Of a DNA stretch of 64,000 nucleotides, positions 8,947 to 17,719 are shown in pieces (position 1 is the stretch's first letter; every line of letters begins with the position of its first letter). The notes beneath the pieces were generated by a model, which worked only from the letters and a program-made list of their open reading frames with translations, was not told where the DNA came from and made no database searches. The stretch is taken from NCBI RefSeq assembly GCF_014303735.1, contig NZ_CP060296.1, positions 2,615,501 to 2,679,500 of the forward strand. The letters are read 5' to 3'. The position numbers were made by a program, and so were the translations under genes. This stretch comes from Variovorax sp. PAMC28562 (lineage in GTDB: Bacteria; Pseudomonadota; Gammaproteobacteria; Burkholderiales; Burkholderiaceae_C).

Positions 8947-9650
8947 GCGGCGCAACAATGGGCACGATGCCGCAACCGACGCCGTACGTCAGCCATGCCG
9001 ATCTCGGCGGACAGGCCGGTCACGGCGCAGTGCTGCCCGAGCCCGAAGGCGAACTCTTTCATGCCGATTGGGAGCCACGCGTGTTGGCCCTGACGCTGGC
9101 GATGGGCGCAACCAGCAGCTGGAACATCGACGCCAGCCGGGCAGTACGCGAAACCCTGCCCGACTACCCGCAGCTCGACTACTACCGCATCTGGTTCGCC
9201 GCCCTTGAAAAGCTCATGCTTCAGCGCGGCCAGCTGTTTTCCGACGAGATGGCTGCAGGCCGCATGCTGCACGACCCCGCACCGGTGTTGCGCACATTGC
9301 AGGCTGGCAGCGTCACCGCCGCGTTGGCCAAAGGCACGCCGACCGAGCGCCCTGCCACAACGTCTGCGCGCTTCTCGGTCGGGCAGTGGGTTCGCACCCG
9401 CGCGGAGGCCGTCGATCACCACACCCGCTTGCCGGGCTACGTGCGCGGCAAGCGCGGCCGCATCGACCGCGTGCTCGGCACGCATGTCTTTGCCGACAGC
9501 CATGCGCAGGGTTTGGGCGAAGCGCCGCAATGGCTCTACACGGTGGTCTTCGACGCGGCGGAGCTTTGGTCCGATCAGACGCTGGAGCACGGGGGAGGCT
9601 CCGACGTATCGGTCGACGCCTGGGAGTCCTACTTGCACGAGGCCGCATGA
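8943..9650 (+). CDS. nthB: Nitrile hydratase beta subunit
   Basis: A 235-residue partner subunit that completes the active-site channel of nitrile hydratase. It has the [10 protein letters not shown] start, a helical N-terminal domain with [14 protein letters not shown], and a C-terminal SH3-like barrel ([42 protein letters not shown]). It overlaps the alpha gene (ATGA at 8943-8946) and the accessory gene (ATGA at 9647-9650). The order alpha-beta-accessory is that of cobalt-type operons. Confidence 0.95.
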   Translation: MSGATMGTMPQPTPYVSHADLGGQAGHGAVLPEPEGELFHADWEPRVLALTLAMGATSSWNIDASRAVRETLPDYPQLDYYRIWFAALEKLMLQRGQLFSDEMAAGRMLHDPAPVLRTLQAGSVTAALAKGTPTERPATTSARFSVGQWVRTRAEAVDHHTRLPGYVRGKRGRIDRVLGTHVFADSHAQGLGEAPQWLYTVVFDAAELWSDQTLEHGGGSDVSVDAWESYLHEAA

Positions 9651-10009
9651 GCGATCTGTTCGCGTCGTCTCCGGGACTGCCGCGCGACACCGACGGACCC
9701 GTCTTCCGCGAGCCGTGGGAGGCGCAAGCATTCGCGATGGCACTGGCGCTGAACGAGCGCGGACTGTTTACATGGATGGAGTGGGCCGACGCGTTGTCGC
9801 GGCAGATCGCAGCTGCGCAAGCTGCAGGCGATCCGGACACCGGCGATACCTACTACCGTCACTGGCTGGCAGCACTCGAAAGCTTGGTCGCCGACAAAGG
9901 CGCGAGTTCGACCGATGAGTTGGCGACCTACCGCCACGCCTGGGACCACGCGGCCGACCGCACACCGCACGGGCAATCGATCGAATTGCGCGCAACCGAT
10001 TTCGGCTGA
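9647..10009 (+). CDS. Nitrile hydratase accessory (cobalt-insertion/activator) protein
   Basis: A 120-residue protein resembling the N-terminal helical domain of the beta subunit: FREPWEAQAFAMALALNERG, then WMEWADALSRQI, YYRHWLAALESLV and a final helix. This is the pattern of P14K/NhlE-type activators, which bind the alpha subunit and help insert oxidised cobalt. Its ATG overlaps the nthB stop. It is encoded last in the operon; no amidase, aldoxime dehydratase or cobalt permease follows, since the next gene (10052-11470) runs the other way. Confidence 0.9.
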   Translation: MSDLFASSPGLPRDTDGPVFREPWEAQAFAMALALNERGLFTWMEWADALSRQIAAAQAAGDPDTGDTYYRHWLAALESLVADKGASSTDELATYRHAWDHAADRTPHGQSIELRATDFG

Positions 10010-10051
10010 AACCTCGGACGGTCGGCGCGGCTCCTCTCGTCGCCCAGCGCT

Positions 10052-11470
10052 TCAGACGCGGATCACACGTCCAGGATTCAAGATGTTCTGCGGGTCGAGC
10101 CCACGCTTGATCGCGCGCATCATGCCGAGCGCGACCGGCGACTTGTGCTTTTCGAGCTTGTCGACCTTGAGCCCGCCGATACCATGCTCGGCCGAGAACG
10201 AGCCGCCGAATTCAGCGACCGCGTCGTACACCAGCGTATTGACCCGCCCCTCTTGCTCGTTGAGAAAAGCCTTCGGATCGCCGTCGATCGGCGCCTGCAC
10301 GTTGTAGTGAAGGTTGCCATCGCCGAGGTGGCCAAAATTGACCAGTCGCACACCCGGAATCTCACGCTGGAGCAACGCATCGGTCGCCGCCACGAAGGCC
10401 GGAATGCGCGACACCGCAATCGAGATGTCGTGCTTGATGTTCAGGCCTTCTTCGGCCTGCGCCAGCGGAATGTTCTCGCGGATGTGCCAGAGCTGGTGCG
10501 CCTGCGTCAGGTTCTCGGCAACGACCGCATCGGTCACGCAGCCGTCTTCGAAGGCCGTTTCGAGCAGCGCTTCGAAGCGCGCACGCGCATGCTCCTCGGA
10601 CTCGCTGTCCGAGTTTTCCAGCAGTACGCACCACGGCACGGCGGCATCGTCGACGAAGGGCACGCGCAGTTGCGGCATGTGCTTGGCTACCAGGCTAAGT
10701 GCGAACTTGCCCATTACTTCGAAGCCGGTCAAGCCGGAGCCGAGGTGCTTGTGCGCCAGACCGAGCAAGGTCACCGCGTGTTCCAGGGACGGCACCGCGG
10801 CCCAAGCGGTGAGGCGCGCGGCGGGCAGCGGGTACAGCTTGATCGTGGCGGCCGTGATGATGCCGAGGGTGCCTTCGCTGCCGATCATCAGATCGCGCAG
10901 GTCGTAGCCGGTGTTGTCCTTGCGGAGGCCACTGGTGCCCTCCCAGATCTCGCCTTGCGGCGTGACGACTTCAAGCCCGAGGCAGAGGTCCCGCGTGTTG
11001 CCGTAGCGCACGACCTGCGTGCCGCCAGCGTTGGTCGCCAGGTTGCCGCCGATGGTGCAGCTGCCTTCGGCGGCGAGGCTCAGCGGGAATAGAAAACCGG
11101 CCTTCTCGGCCGCCTCTTGCAGCGTTTGCAGGATGCAACCGGCTTCCACTGTCATCGTCAGATTGGCCGCATCGGTGGCGCGAATCGCGTTCATGCGTTG
11201 CAGGCTCAGCACCACCTGCGTGCCGCTGCCATCAGGCGTCGACCCGACCGCGAGGCCTGTGTTGCCGCCCTGAGGCACGATCGACGTGCCGACTGCGGCG
11301 CAGGCCTTGACGACTTCGGCAACCTGCTGCGTATCGGCCGGGCGGACCACGGCCAGCGCCTTGCCGCGTTCGCGCTTGCGCCAGTCTTGCACCCATGCGG
11401 TGAGGTCGCCTTCTGTAAGGACGTTGCCAGCGCCGACGATGGCGCGCAGTTGTTCGATGAGTGCGGTCAA
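10052..11470 (-). CDS. FAD-binding oxidase (D-2-hydroxyacid/D-lactate dehydrogenase type)
   Basis: A 472-residue flavoprotein of the VAO/GlcD family. The FAD-binding domain shows SIVPQGGNTGLAVGS, NLATNAGGTQVVRYGNTRD and GSEGTLGII. The C-terminal FAD-oxidase domain has NFGHLGDGNLHYNVQAP and FSAEHGIGGLK, which carry the substrate and metal histidines. D-lactate, D-2-hydroxyglutarate or glycolate are the usual substrates, and the sequence does not decide between them. No ATG is available: the likely start is TTG at 11470, with GGAGGG upstream, overlapping the DUF2069 stop as TTGA. Confidence 0.88.
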   Translation of the reverse strand: MTALIEQLRAIVGAGNVLTEGDLTAWVQDWRKRERGKALAVVRPADTQQVAEVVKACAAVGTSIVPQGGNTGLAVGSTPDGSGTQVVLSLQRMNAIRATDAANLTMTVEAGCILQTLQEAAEKAGFLFPLSLAAEGSCTIGGNLATNAGGTQVVRYGNTRDLCLGLEVVTPQGEIWEGTSGLRKDNTGYDLRDLMIGSEGTLGIITAATIKLYPLPAARLTAWAAVPSLEHAVTLLGLAHKHLGSGLTGFEVMGKFALSLVAKHMPQLRVPFVDDAAVPWCVLLENSDSESEEHARARFEALLETAFEDGCVTDAVVAENLTQAHQLWHIRENIPLAQAEEGLNIKHDISIAVSRIPAFVAATDALLQREIPGVRLVNFGHLGDGNLHYNVQAPIDGDPKAFLNEQEGRVNTLVYDAVAEFGGSFSAEHGIGGLKVDKLEKHKSPVALGMMRAIKRGLDPQNILNPGRVIRV

Positions 11471-11940
11471 GGCGCTGAACCCTCCAGATTGCCAACGTTT
11501 CGAAGAGCGGCGGCCTGGCTCAAGCGCGTGCGCACGTGCCAGGCACAGGCCACGAAAAGAGAGAGGCACAGGGCGACTTCGATCAGCGCGAGTACCTGAC
11601 CCACGCCATTGCGGTCGCTCCAGGCGCGCACCACGCCCTCGATGAAATAGAGCCAGATCATCAGGCTGACCCAGCGGTAGGTGTACATGCGGTTTTTGAG
11701 CAGCCCGGCGAGTGGCACGACCAACGGCAGCACCTTGAGCGCGAGCAGCGATCCGCCAGGCCGGATCGGCGCAAGCCACAGCTCCCACACAAGGCCGAGC
11801 AAGATGAGTCCCACCAGGCTGCCGACAGCGAGCCGGCGCGTTGCGACCACGCTGGAACTGACCGGTGCTGCGGGAACAGCGGCGGTGGAAGCGGCAGTGG
11901 AAGCGGCGGCTGAAGAGGGCTGCGGGGAGGTGGTTTTCAT
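11467..11940 (-). CDS. DUF2069 membrane protein
   Basis: A 157-residue inner-membrane protein with a low-complexity Ser/Ala-rich N-terminus (residues 1-33) and four predicted membrane segments, including GSLVGLILLGLVWELWLAPI and GQVLALIEVALCLSLFVACA. The core KNRMYTYRWVSLMIWLYFIE matches DUF2069. It is translationally coupled to the FAD-linked oxidase through a TTGA overlap. The function of the family is unknown; partnership with the oxidase would be inference. Confidence 0.85.
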   Translation of the reverse strand: MKTTSPQPSSAAASTAASTAAVPAAPVSSSVVATRRLAVGSLVGLILLGLVWELWLAPIRPGGSLLALKVLPLVVPLAGLLKNRMYTYRWVSLMIWLYFIEGVVRAWSDRNGVGQVLALIEVALCLSLFVACAWHVRTRLSQAAALRNVGNLEGSAP

Positions 11941-12017
11941 GTTCGAGATGTCCCCTCGTGCATGGCGCCAGCGGCGTTCCTCGGGCCGCGCAAGGGTTCA
12001 CTCCTATGATACCGACC

Positions 12018-13277
12018 ATGGATCGACAGCAGCTCTGGAAAGGCTTTGCCCGCTTTCCGTGGCGCAACACCGCCGCGGTGCTGGGTGAGCGCTTTCGCGA
12101 AGACCGGCTGGGGCTCACCGCAAGCAGCCTGACCTTCACCACGACCATCGCGATGGTCCCGTTCTTTACCGTTGCGCTGGCGCTCTTCACCGTTTTTCCA
12201 ATGTTCTCGACTCTGCAGGGACGCCTGCAGCGCTGGTTCATCCAGAGCCTGATCCCGGACAACATCGCGCGACAGGTGCTGGGCTATCTCAATCAGTTCT
12301 CCAGCAAGGCCAGCGGGCTCGGCATCGCCGGGCTGCTCGTGCTGCTGGTCACGGCCATCGCTCTCTTCCTGACGATCGACAAGACGCTCAACAACATCTG
12401 GCGCGTGCGGTCGCCAAGACCGTTCGCTCAGCGGGTGCTGATCTATTGGGCGGCCATCACGTTGGGGCCGCTGATCCTCGCCATCAGCCTGTCGACGACG
12501 TCGTATGTCTTCGCGGCTTCGCGTGGAGTCGTCGGGGACAGTGGCGGCATCCTCAAGCTGCTGTTCGACACCTTCGAATTCGTCTTGCTGGCCGCCGGCA
12601 TCGCGTCGCTCTATCACTACGTGCCCAACACCAACGTGCGCTGGTCGCACGCTTGGGTCGGCGGCTTCTTCGTGGCGGCCGCCATCGAAATCGCCAAGCG
12701 CGTGCTCGGCTACTACCTGCGATTGGTGCCGAGCTATTCGATGGTGTACGGCGCCTTCGCGACCTTGCCGATCCTGCTCGTGTGGATCTACGTTGCATGG
12801 GTCATCGTGCTGCTTGGCGCGGTGATCGCGGCCTACTTGCCGAGTCTGATCGCCGGCGTCTCGCGGCGCGGCAATACGGCCGGCTGGCCGCTGCAGCTCG
12901 CCGTCGAAACGCTGCAGCATCTAGCGCGCGCGCAAGGCATGGCACGGCGCGGGCTGAGCGCCGAAGCACTGGTCGCGATGATGAAGGTCGATGCGCTTCA
13001 GTTGGCGCCTGTGCTGGAAACGTTGGTCGCACTCGACTGGATCGCGCCGATCGCCGAAGAACTCGACAGTGGCGATGCGCGCTACATCCTGCTGGCCGAC
13101 CCAGCCACGCCGCTCGAGCCCTTGCTCGTGGAGCTTTTGATGCCGAGTGCTGCGCCACTGGAAAATCTGTGGCAAAAAGGGCCGCTGCGTTCGCTGCGAT
13201 TGCGAGATGTTTTGACGAACGCATTGCCTGTCAAACCCGAGATTGCCAAGCTCCCCCCGCGTGACCGCTTCGCCTGA
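12018..13277 (+). CDS. YihY/BrkB-family inner-membrane protein
   Basis: A 419-residue protein. Residues 1-290 hold six hydrophobic segments and the family motifs RFREDRLGLTASSLTFTTT near the N-terminus and SYSMVYGAFATLPILLVWIY near residue 235. A cytoplasmic C-terminal domain of about 120 residues follows, with a winged-helix look (LSAEALVAMMKVDALQLAPV). The family was once misannotated as ribonuclease BN; its real function is unsettled. ATGs at 12006 and 12018 are both possible. It diverges from the DUF2069 gene. Confidence 0.88.
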   Translation: MDRQQLWKGFARFPWRNTAAVLGERFREDRLGLTASSLTFTTTIAMVPFFTVALALFTVFPMFSTLQGRLQRWFIQSLIPDNIARQVLGYLNQFSSKASGLGIAGLLVLLVTAIALFLTIDKTLNNIWRVRSPRPFAQRVLIYWAAITLGPLILAISLSTTSYVFAASRGVVGDSGGILKLLFDTFEFVLLAAGIASLYHYVPNTNVRWSHAWVGGFFVAAAIEIAKRVLGYYLRLVPSYSMVYGAFATLPILLVWIYVAWVIVLLGAVIAAYLPSLIAGVSRRGNTAGWPLQLAVETLQHLARAQGMARRGLSAEALVAMMKVDALQLAPVLETLVALDWIAPIAEELDSGDARYILLADPATPLEPLLVELLMPSAAPLENLWQKGPLRSLRLRDVLTNALPVKPEIAKLPPRDRFA

Positions 13278-13689
13278 CGCACTCCACGACCCTGCCGTGC
13301 TCGCCATGCCTGGCGCGCCTGCGCAGGCGCCGGCCATTGCCAGCGTGCCGTGGGTCGTCTGCTTATGCGCCGAATGGTGCGGCGCGTGTCGCGAATACCG
13401 GCCGCTGTTCGAGCAGGTCGCGCGTGCTCATCCGGGGCTCCGATTTGCGTGGGTCGACATCGAAGACCACGCCGACATCGCCGACGATTTCGATGTCGAG
13501 ACTTTTCCGACGCTGCTGGTCGCTGGTGCAGACGGCACGCGTTTTGCCGGCCCGTTGTTGCCGCACGCCGAAACGTTGAGCCGGTTGTTGTCTGCGTTGC
13601 AATCGCCCCAACCCGCGGCACCGGAGGTGACCGCGCTGCTGAAGGCACTCGAAGCCTCGCCGGCGATTTTTTCGGTGGGTACACCGTGA
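13261..13689 (+). CDS. Thioredoxin-like protein
   Basis: About 142 residues. The thioredoxin fold has the active site WCGAC in LCAEWCGACREY, then FAWVDIEDHADIADDFDVETFPTLLV with the cis-proline segment. It is probably a cytoplasmic disulfide reductase or redox adaptor, since no signal peptide is seen. The start is uncertain: GTG at 13261 overlaps the YihY gene end by 17 bases, and ATG at 13306 would remove 15 residues ahead of the fold. It is likely cotranscribed with YihY. Confidence 0.85.
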   Translation: MTASPDALHDPAVLAMPGAPAQAPAIASVPWVVCLCAEWCGACREYRPLFEQVARAHPGLRFAWVDIEDHADIADDFDVETFPTLLVAGADGTRFAGPLLPHAETLSRLLSALQSPQPAAPEVTALLKALEASPAIFSVGTP

Positions 13690-13717
13690 AGGTGCCGATG
13701 CCCCGAGCTTGAACCGG

Positions 13718-14524
13718 TCAACCGCGCAAAAAATCCCGCAACGCGAACAGCACATCGTCCGGCGCCTCGCTCATCAGCGCGTGGCCTGCGTGCACCATCA
13801 CCACCTTGGCATTCGGCACCTTGCTCGTCAGCGTCTTGGTGGCGCGCGGCTGCGTCATCTGGTCCGCATCGCCAAGCAGGAACAGGACAGGGCATCGCAC
13901 CGCCGAAATCGCCGACTCACCGCCCGCGTAGTCGTTGCACGCCTTGAAGCCGACGTGGAAGACGTTGACGTCGCGGTTGCTCGACAGAACCCGGCGCATC
14001 AGCGCGCGCGAGCTGCCGTAGAGCCAGGTACCGGGGCCGAGTGAGGAGGGCGGCGGTGCCAACATCGAATGCGAGAAGTTGTTGACCATGTCGATCGCGC
14101 GCAGCGGCTGGTTGAGCGAGCTTTCGAGCAGTGCCGGTGACACGACCATCGGGTAGGCCGTACCCACCATCGCAAGGTGCGTTACGCGGGTCGGTGCGCG
14201 GGCAGCCGCTTCGAGCGCGATCAGTGAACCGAAGCTGTGGCCGACCAGCGCGGCTTTCTCTATGCCAACTGCGTCGAGTAGAGCAACGATGAATTGCGCG
14301 GCCTCTTCGACGCTCGCTGGCGGCGCGCCGGCGCTGCGGCAATGTCCGGGCAAGTCGATGGCCAGTACGTTCCAGCCATGGTTGGCAAAGTAACGGCTCT
14401 GAAGAATCCAGACGCTGTGGTCGTTGAGCACGCCGTGGATGAAGACGACCGTCGGCTTGGCCGCATCGAAGGGCTTGCCGCCGGTGTAGGCGTACGTGGT
14501 GTGGCCGTTGACTGTGTAGTTCAC
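13718..14524 (-). CDS. Alpha/beta hydrolase
   Basis: A 268-residue cytoplasmic hydrolase. The oxyanion segment is VVFIHGVLNDHSVW, the nucleophile elbow is VGHSFGSL with Ser near residue 96, the acid is in LFLLGDADQMT and the histidine in VMVHAGHALMSEAPD. The start is GTG at 14524, one base after the stop of the O-acetylhomoserine sulfhydrylase gene, so both form an operon. It might be a MetX-like partner only by position: it is shorter than homoserine acetyltransferases and lacks their typical motifs, so no substrate is assigned. Confidence 0.85.
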   Translation of the reverse strand: MNYTVNGHTTYAYTGGKPFDAAKPTVVFIHGVLNDHSVWILQSRYFANHGWNVLAIDLPGHCRSAGAPPASVEEAAQFIVALLDAVGIEKAALVGHSFGSLIALEAAARAPTRVTHLAMVGTAYPMVVSPALLESSLNQPLRAIDMVNNFSHSMLAPPPSSLGPGTWLYGSSRALMRRVLSSNRDVNVFHVGFKACNDYAGGESAISAVRCPVLFLLGDADQMTQPRATKTLTSKVPNAKVVMVHAGHALMSEAPDDVLFALRDFLRG

Positions 14525-14525
14525 A

Positions 14526-15836
14526 TCAGGCCCCCGCCTTTTCAGCTGCCTTCAAAGCCCGCTTCAAATCGTCGATCAGGTCAGCCGGGTCTTCCAGCCC
14601 GATCGACAGCCGGATCGTCCCTTGAGAAATCCCCGCACCCGCCAGCGCCTCGTCGGTCATCCGGAAGTGCGTGGTGCTCGCCGGATGAATCACCAGACTG
14701 CGACAGTCACCCACGTTGGCCAAATGACTGAAGAGCTTCAGCGCTTCGATGAAAGTCTTGCCCTGCTCGCGACTGCCCTTGATGTCGAAGCTGAAGACTG
14801 CACCGGCCCCCTTGGCGCCGTGCCGCAACAGCTTTTTCGCCAGCGCATGACTCGGATGCGATTCGATAAGCGGATGGCCGACACGTGACACGAACGGGTG
14901 CGCTGCCAGAAATTCGACCACCTTCTGCGTGTTGTCGATGTGCCGCTCCATCCGCAGCGGCAATGTCTCGATGCCTTGCAGGATGAGCCATGCGGTGTGC
15001 GGGCTCATCGATGCACCGAAGTCGCGCAGGCCCTCGCGGCGGGCCCGCAGCAAAAAGGCGCCGACGGTGCTTTCCTCGCTGAAGACCATGTTGTGAAAGC
15101 CGTCGTAGGCCTCGGTCAGCTCTGCGAACTTGCCCGATCGTTCCCAGTCGAAACTGCCACCATCGACCACCACGCCGCCGATCACGGTGCCGTGCCCCGA
15201 AAGGAATTTCGTGGCCGAGTGGTAGACCAGATCGGCGCCCCAATCAAAGGGTTTGATGAGGTACGGAGACGTCAGCGTGGAGTCGACCAGCAGCGGCACG
15301 CCGGCCGCGTGCGCGATGTCGCTCACGGTCGGAATGTCGAGCACATCTAGGCCGGGGTTGCCCACGGTTTCGCCGAAGAGCAGCTTGGTCTCGGGACGGA
15401 TCGCGGCCCGCCAGCCGTCGAAATCTCCCGGCTTCACGAAGGTCGTCTCGATGCCGAAGCGTCGCATCGTGTAGTGCAAAAGGTTCTGCGAGCCGCCATA
15501 GAGGGCCGTGCTCGCGACGATGTGCGAGCCCGCGCCCATCAGCGTCGCGATGCTCAGGTGCAGCGCAGCCTGTCCGCTGGCCGTGGCGATGGCGCCGATG
15601 CCGCCTTCGAGTGCCGCGACGCGCTGTTCGAGCACCGCGTTGGTCGGGTTGCTGATACGCGAGTAGACATGGCCCGCGCGCTCCAGGTTAAAGAGCGCGG
15701 CCGCATGGTCGCTCGACTCGAAGACGAACGAAGTGGTGAGATGGATCGGCGTCGCGCGGGCACCGGTGGCGGGGTCGGGCGACGCGCCGGCGTGCAGCGC
15801 GAGCGTGTCGAAACCGGGGTCTGAATAGCCGGGCAT
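14526..15836 (-). CDS. metY: O-acetylhomoserine aminocarboxypropyltransferase (sulfhydrylase)
   Basis: A 436-residue PLP enzyme of the Cys/Met metabolism family. It begins FDTLALHAGASPDPATGAR, has the PLP-stacking SRISNPTNAVLEQRVAALEGG, and the Schiff-base lysine in HSATKFLSGHGTVIGG. Length and the sequence SIGLEDPADLIDDL near the end fit MetY, which makes homocysteine from O-acetylhomoserine and sulfide, better than the roughly 390-residue cystathionine gamma-synthases. The ATG at 15836 has AAGGAGACCC upstream. A downstream alpha/beta hydrolase follows after one base. Confidence 0.9.
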   Translation of the reverse strand: MPGYSDPGFDTLALHAGASPDPATGARATPIHLTTSFVFESSDHAAALFNLERAGHVYSRISNPTNAVLEQRVAALEGGIGAIATASGQAALHLSIATLMGAGSHIVASTALYGGSQNLLHYTMRRFGIETTFVKPGDFDGWRAAIRPETKLLFGETVGNPGLDVLDIPTVSDIAHAAGVPLLVDSTLTSPYLIKPFDWGADLVYHSATKFLSGHGTVIGGVVVDGGSFDWERSGKFAELTEAYDGFHNMVFSEESTVGAFLLRARREGLRDFGASMSPHTAWLILQGIETLPLRMERHIDNTQKVVEFLAAHPFVSRVGHPLIESHPSHALAKKLLRHGAKGAGAVFSFDIKGSREQGKTFIEALKLFSHLANVGDCRSLVIHPASTTHFRMTDEALAGAGISQGTIRLSIGLEDPADLIDDLKRALKAAEKAGA

Positions 15837-15871
15837 GGGTCTCCTTGGGCAAAAACGCGAGGCCGATCTTG

Positions 15872-15899
15872 TTGATCGCCGGTCATTGTGGGCTATATT
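15872..15899 (+). promoter_or_regulatory. Putative sigma-70 promoter of the CBS-domain gene
   Basis: TTGATC (15872-15877) and TATATT (15894-15899) are separated by 16 bases and lie about 35 bases before the CBS gene start. The match to the consensus is 4/6 and 5/6. It lies in the short divergent region between metY and the CBS gene. Confidence 0.5.
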
Positions 15900-15934
15900 C
15901 AATTTGGCATTCCGCCGAGCCGAGGAGCATCAAG

Positions 15935-16384
15935 ATGAAGGTCAGCGACATCCTGCGCGTCAAGGGCAGCACCCTCTTTACCGTTACGCCCGATGAGCCC
16001 CTGTCGACCGCGGTTTCGGTCATGGCGGAGAAAGACATCGGCTCGCTCGTCGTCATGGAGCACGGTGACCTCGTCGGCATGCTCACGTTTCGCGAAGTCA
16101 TCCTGGCGATCGTCAGCAATGGCGGCCAGGTTGGCGGCCAAGTTCGCCGGGCGATGGACGATGCGCCCGTCACTTGCACCGTCGAGACCGACCTCGATGA
16201 AATCCGCCGCATCATGCTGGAGCGCCACGCGCGCTACATGCCCGTCATGGACAAACGCGTGTTGATGGGCGTGATCAGTTTCTACGACGTCGCCAAGGCG
16301 GTGGTCGACAGCCAGAATTTTGAGAACAAGATGCTGAAGGCCTACATCCGCGACTGGCCCACGGAAGAAGAACCGGGCAACTGA
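15935..16384 (+). CDS. CBS-domain protein
   Basis: A 149-residue protein made of two CBS motifs (about residues 8-60 and 72-130). Typical phrases are FTVTPDEPLSTAVSVMAEKD, IGSLVVMEHGDLVGMLTFRE, RRIMLERHARYMPVMD and VLMGVISFYDVAKAVV. Such tandem CBS pairs bind adenosine nucleotides and act as stand-alone sensors; no catalytic domain is attached. The ATG at 15935 is preceded by CGAGGAGC. It is monocistronic, facing phaZ tail to tail. Confidence 0.92.
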   Translation: MKVSDILRVKGSTLFTVTPDEPLSTAVSVMAEKDIGSLVVMEHGDLVGMLTFREVILAIVSNGGQVGGQVRRAMDDAPVTCTVETDLDEIRRIMLERHARYMPVMDKRVLMGVISFYDVAKAVVDSQNFENKMLKAYIRDWPTEEEPGN

Positions 16385-16400
16385 GCCGATCGATTCGGCT
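16384..16400. terminator. Weak hairpin between convergent CBS and phaZ genes
   Basis: AGCCGA (16384-16389) and TCGGCT (16395-16400) form a 6-bp stem with a 5-base loop in the 30 bases between two convergent stops. There is no T-run on either side, so it is at best a weak bidirectional terminator. Confidence 0.3.
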
Positions 16401-16414
16401 CAGCGGGAGTCGGT

Positions 16415-17632
16415 TCAGTGCAGGTCGGCCGCCGCGTGAATCGCCTCGCGCACGCGTGGATAAATCTGCGCATTCCACTTGCTGCCACTGAACACGCCGT
16501 AGTGCCCGACGCCGGCCTGCAAATGGTGAGTCCGTAGATAAGGTCGAACGCCGGTGCACAGGTCCTGCGCAGCCACTGTCTGGCCGACCGCGCAGATGTC
16601 GTCCCTCTCGCCTTCGACCGTGATCAACGCCGTCTTGCGGATGGCGGCGGGGTTCACCTTGCGATCGCCCACGGTGAGCTCGCCACGCGGCAGGTCGTAG
16701 GTCTGGAACACCCGCTCGACCGTCTCCAGATAGAACTCTGCCGCCAGGTCGTTGACCGCCAGATACTCGTCGTAGAAATTGCGAATGGCTTCGGCCTTCT
16801 CGGTCTCGCCTTCGACCAGATGGGTGTACAGATCTTCGAACTGCTTCTTGTGCCGCTCCGGGTTCATGCTCATGAAGGCCGACAGCTGCAGAAAGCCGGG
16901 GTACACCTTGCGCCCCATGCCGGGGTGCGGAAACGGAACGCGGCTGATGAGGTTGTCCTTGAACCACTTGATCGGCTTGCTGATGGCCAGTGTGTTCACG
17001 CCCGTCGGGTTGATGCGGCAATCGACCGGGCCGGCCATGAGCGTCAAACTGCGCGGCGTGGCGGGGTTGTCGTCTTCCGACATCAGTGCCGTAGCGGCGA
17101 GCGCGGCTACGCAAGGCTGGCACACCGCCACCATGTGCGCGCCAGGACCGATGGCTTCCATGAAGCTCATCAACTGCAGCGTGTATTCGTCGAGGCCGAA
17201 GCCGCCTTTGTACAGCGGCACATCGCGGGCGTTGTGCCAGTCGGTGATGTACACGTCGTGGTCGCGCAGCAGGGTGCGCACGGTTTCGCGCAGCAGCGTC
17301 GCGAAATGGCCCGACAACGGTGCGGCCAGCAACACAGGCGGGTGCACCGCTTTCGTGTCCTTGCGAAAGTGCAGCAGCGTGCCGAAGTCCGCGACCATCG
17401 TTTTTTCTTCGGTCACCGCCGTTTCGACGCCGTCGACCAGCACGCTCTTGATGTTGTAGTCGGGCCGCGAATGCGTGAGGCGCATGCGCGAAAAGACTTC
17501 GAGCTTGGCGGCCATCTTGCGGGCCATGGTTCGCTCGGAGCCGTCTTGCCACAGCGCGCTCCCAGTGAACTGGGCGAAGAGGCGGGCGGGCGACATCATG
17601 TCGGCCTGGGTTTGATAGAGCCGGTAGAGCAT
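16415..17632 (-). CDS. phaZ: Intracellular polyhydroxybutyrate depolymerase
   Basis: A 405-residue enzyme that mobilises stored PHB granules. It starts MLYRLYQTQADMMSP. The nucleophile region is MVAVCQPCVAAL: in this family a cysteine (Cys174 here, corresponding to Cys183 of Ralstonia eutropha PhaZa1) replaces the lipase-box serine. The C-terminal half has LITVEGERDDICAVGQT with the acid and VGHYGVFSGSKW with the catalytic histidine. No signal peptide, as expected for the granule-bound enzyme. The organism therefore very likely makes PHB. Confidence 0.93.
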   Translation of the reverse strand: MLYRLYQTQADMMSPARLFAQFTGSALWQDGSERTMARKMAAKLEVFSRMRLTHSRPDYNIKSVLVDGVETAVTEEKTMVADFGTLLHFRKDTKAVHPPVLLAAPLSGHFATLLRETVRTLLRDHDVYITDWHNARDVPLYKGGFGLDEYTLQLMSFMEAIGPGAHMVAVCQPCVAALAATALMSEDDNPATPRSLTLMAGPVDCRINPTGVNTLAISKPIKWFKDNLISRVPFPHPGMGRKVYPGFLQLSAFMSMNPERHKKQFEDLYTHLVEGETEKAEAIRNFYDEYLAVNDLAAEFYLETVERVFQTYDLPRGELTVGDRKVNPAAIRKTALITVEGERDDICAVGQTVAAQDLCTGVRPYLRTHHLQAGVGHYGVFSGSKWNAQIYPRVREAIHAAADLH

Positions 17633-17719
17633 GACGCTGCTGCAGGCAAGTTGCGGGCCATGCGGTGGTGGCATGGGCCTTGCAGAACGAAGTCCTACAG
17701 TCCCAAGGAGTGTCATCGC

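Noticed and set aside
12018..13277. Annotation of the YihY gene as ribonuclease BN
   Set aside because: The RNase BN name for this membrane family is a historical mistake; the sequence has no nuclease motif.
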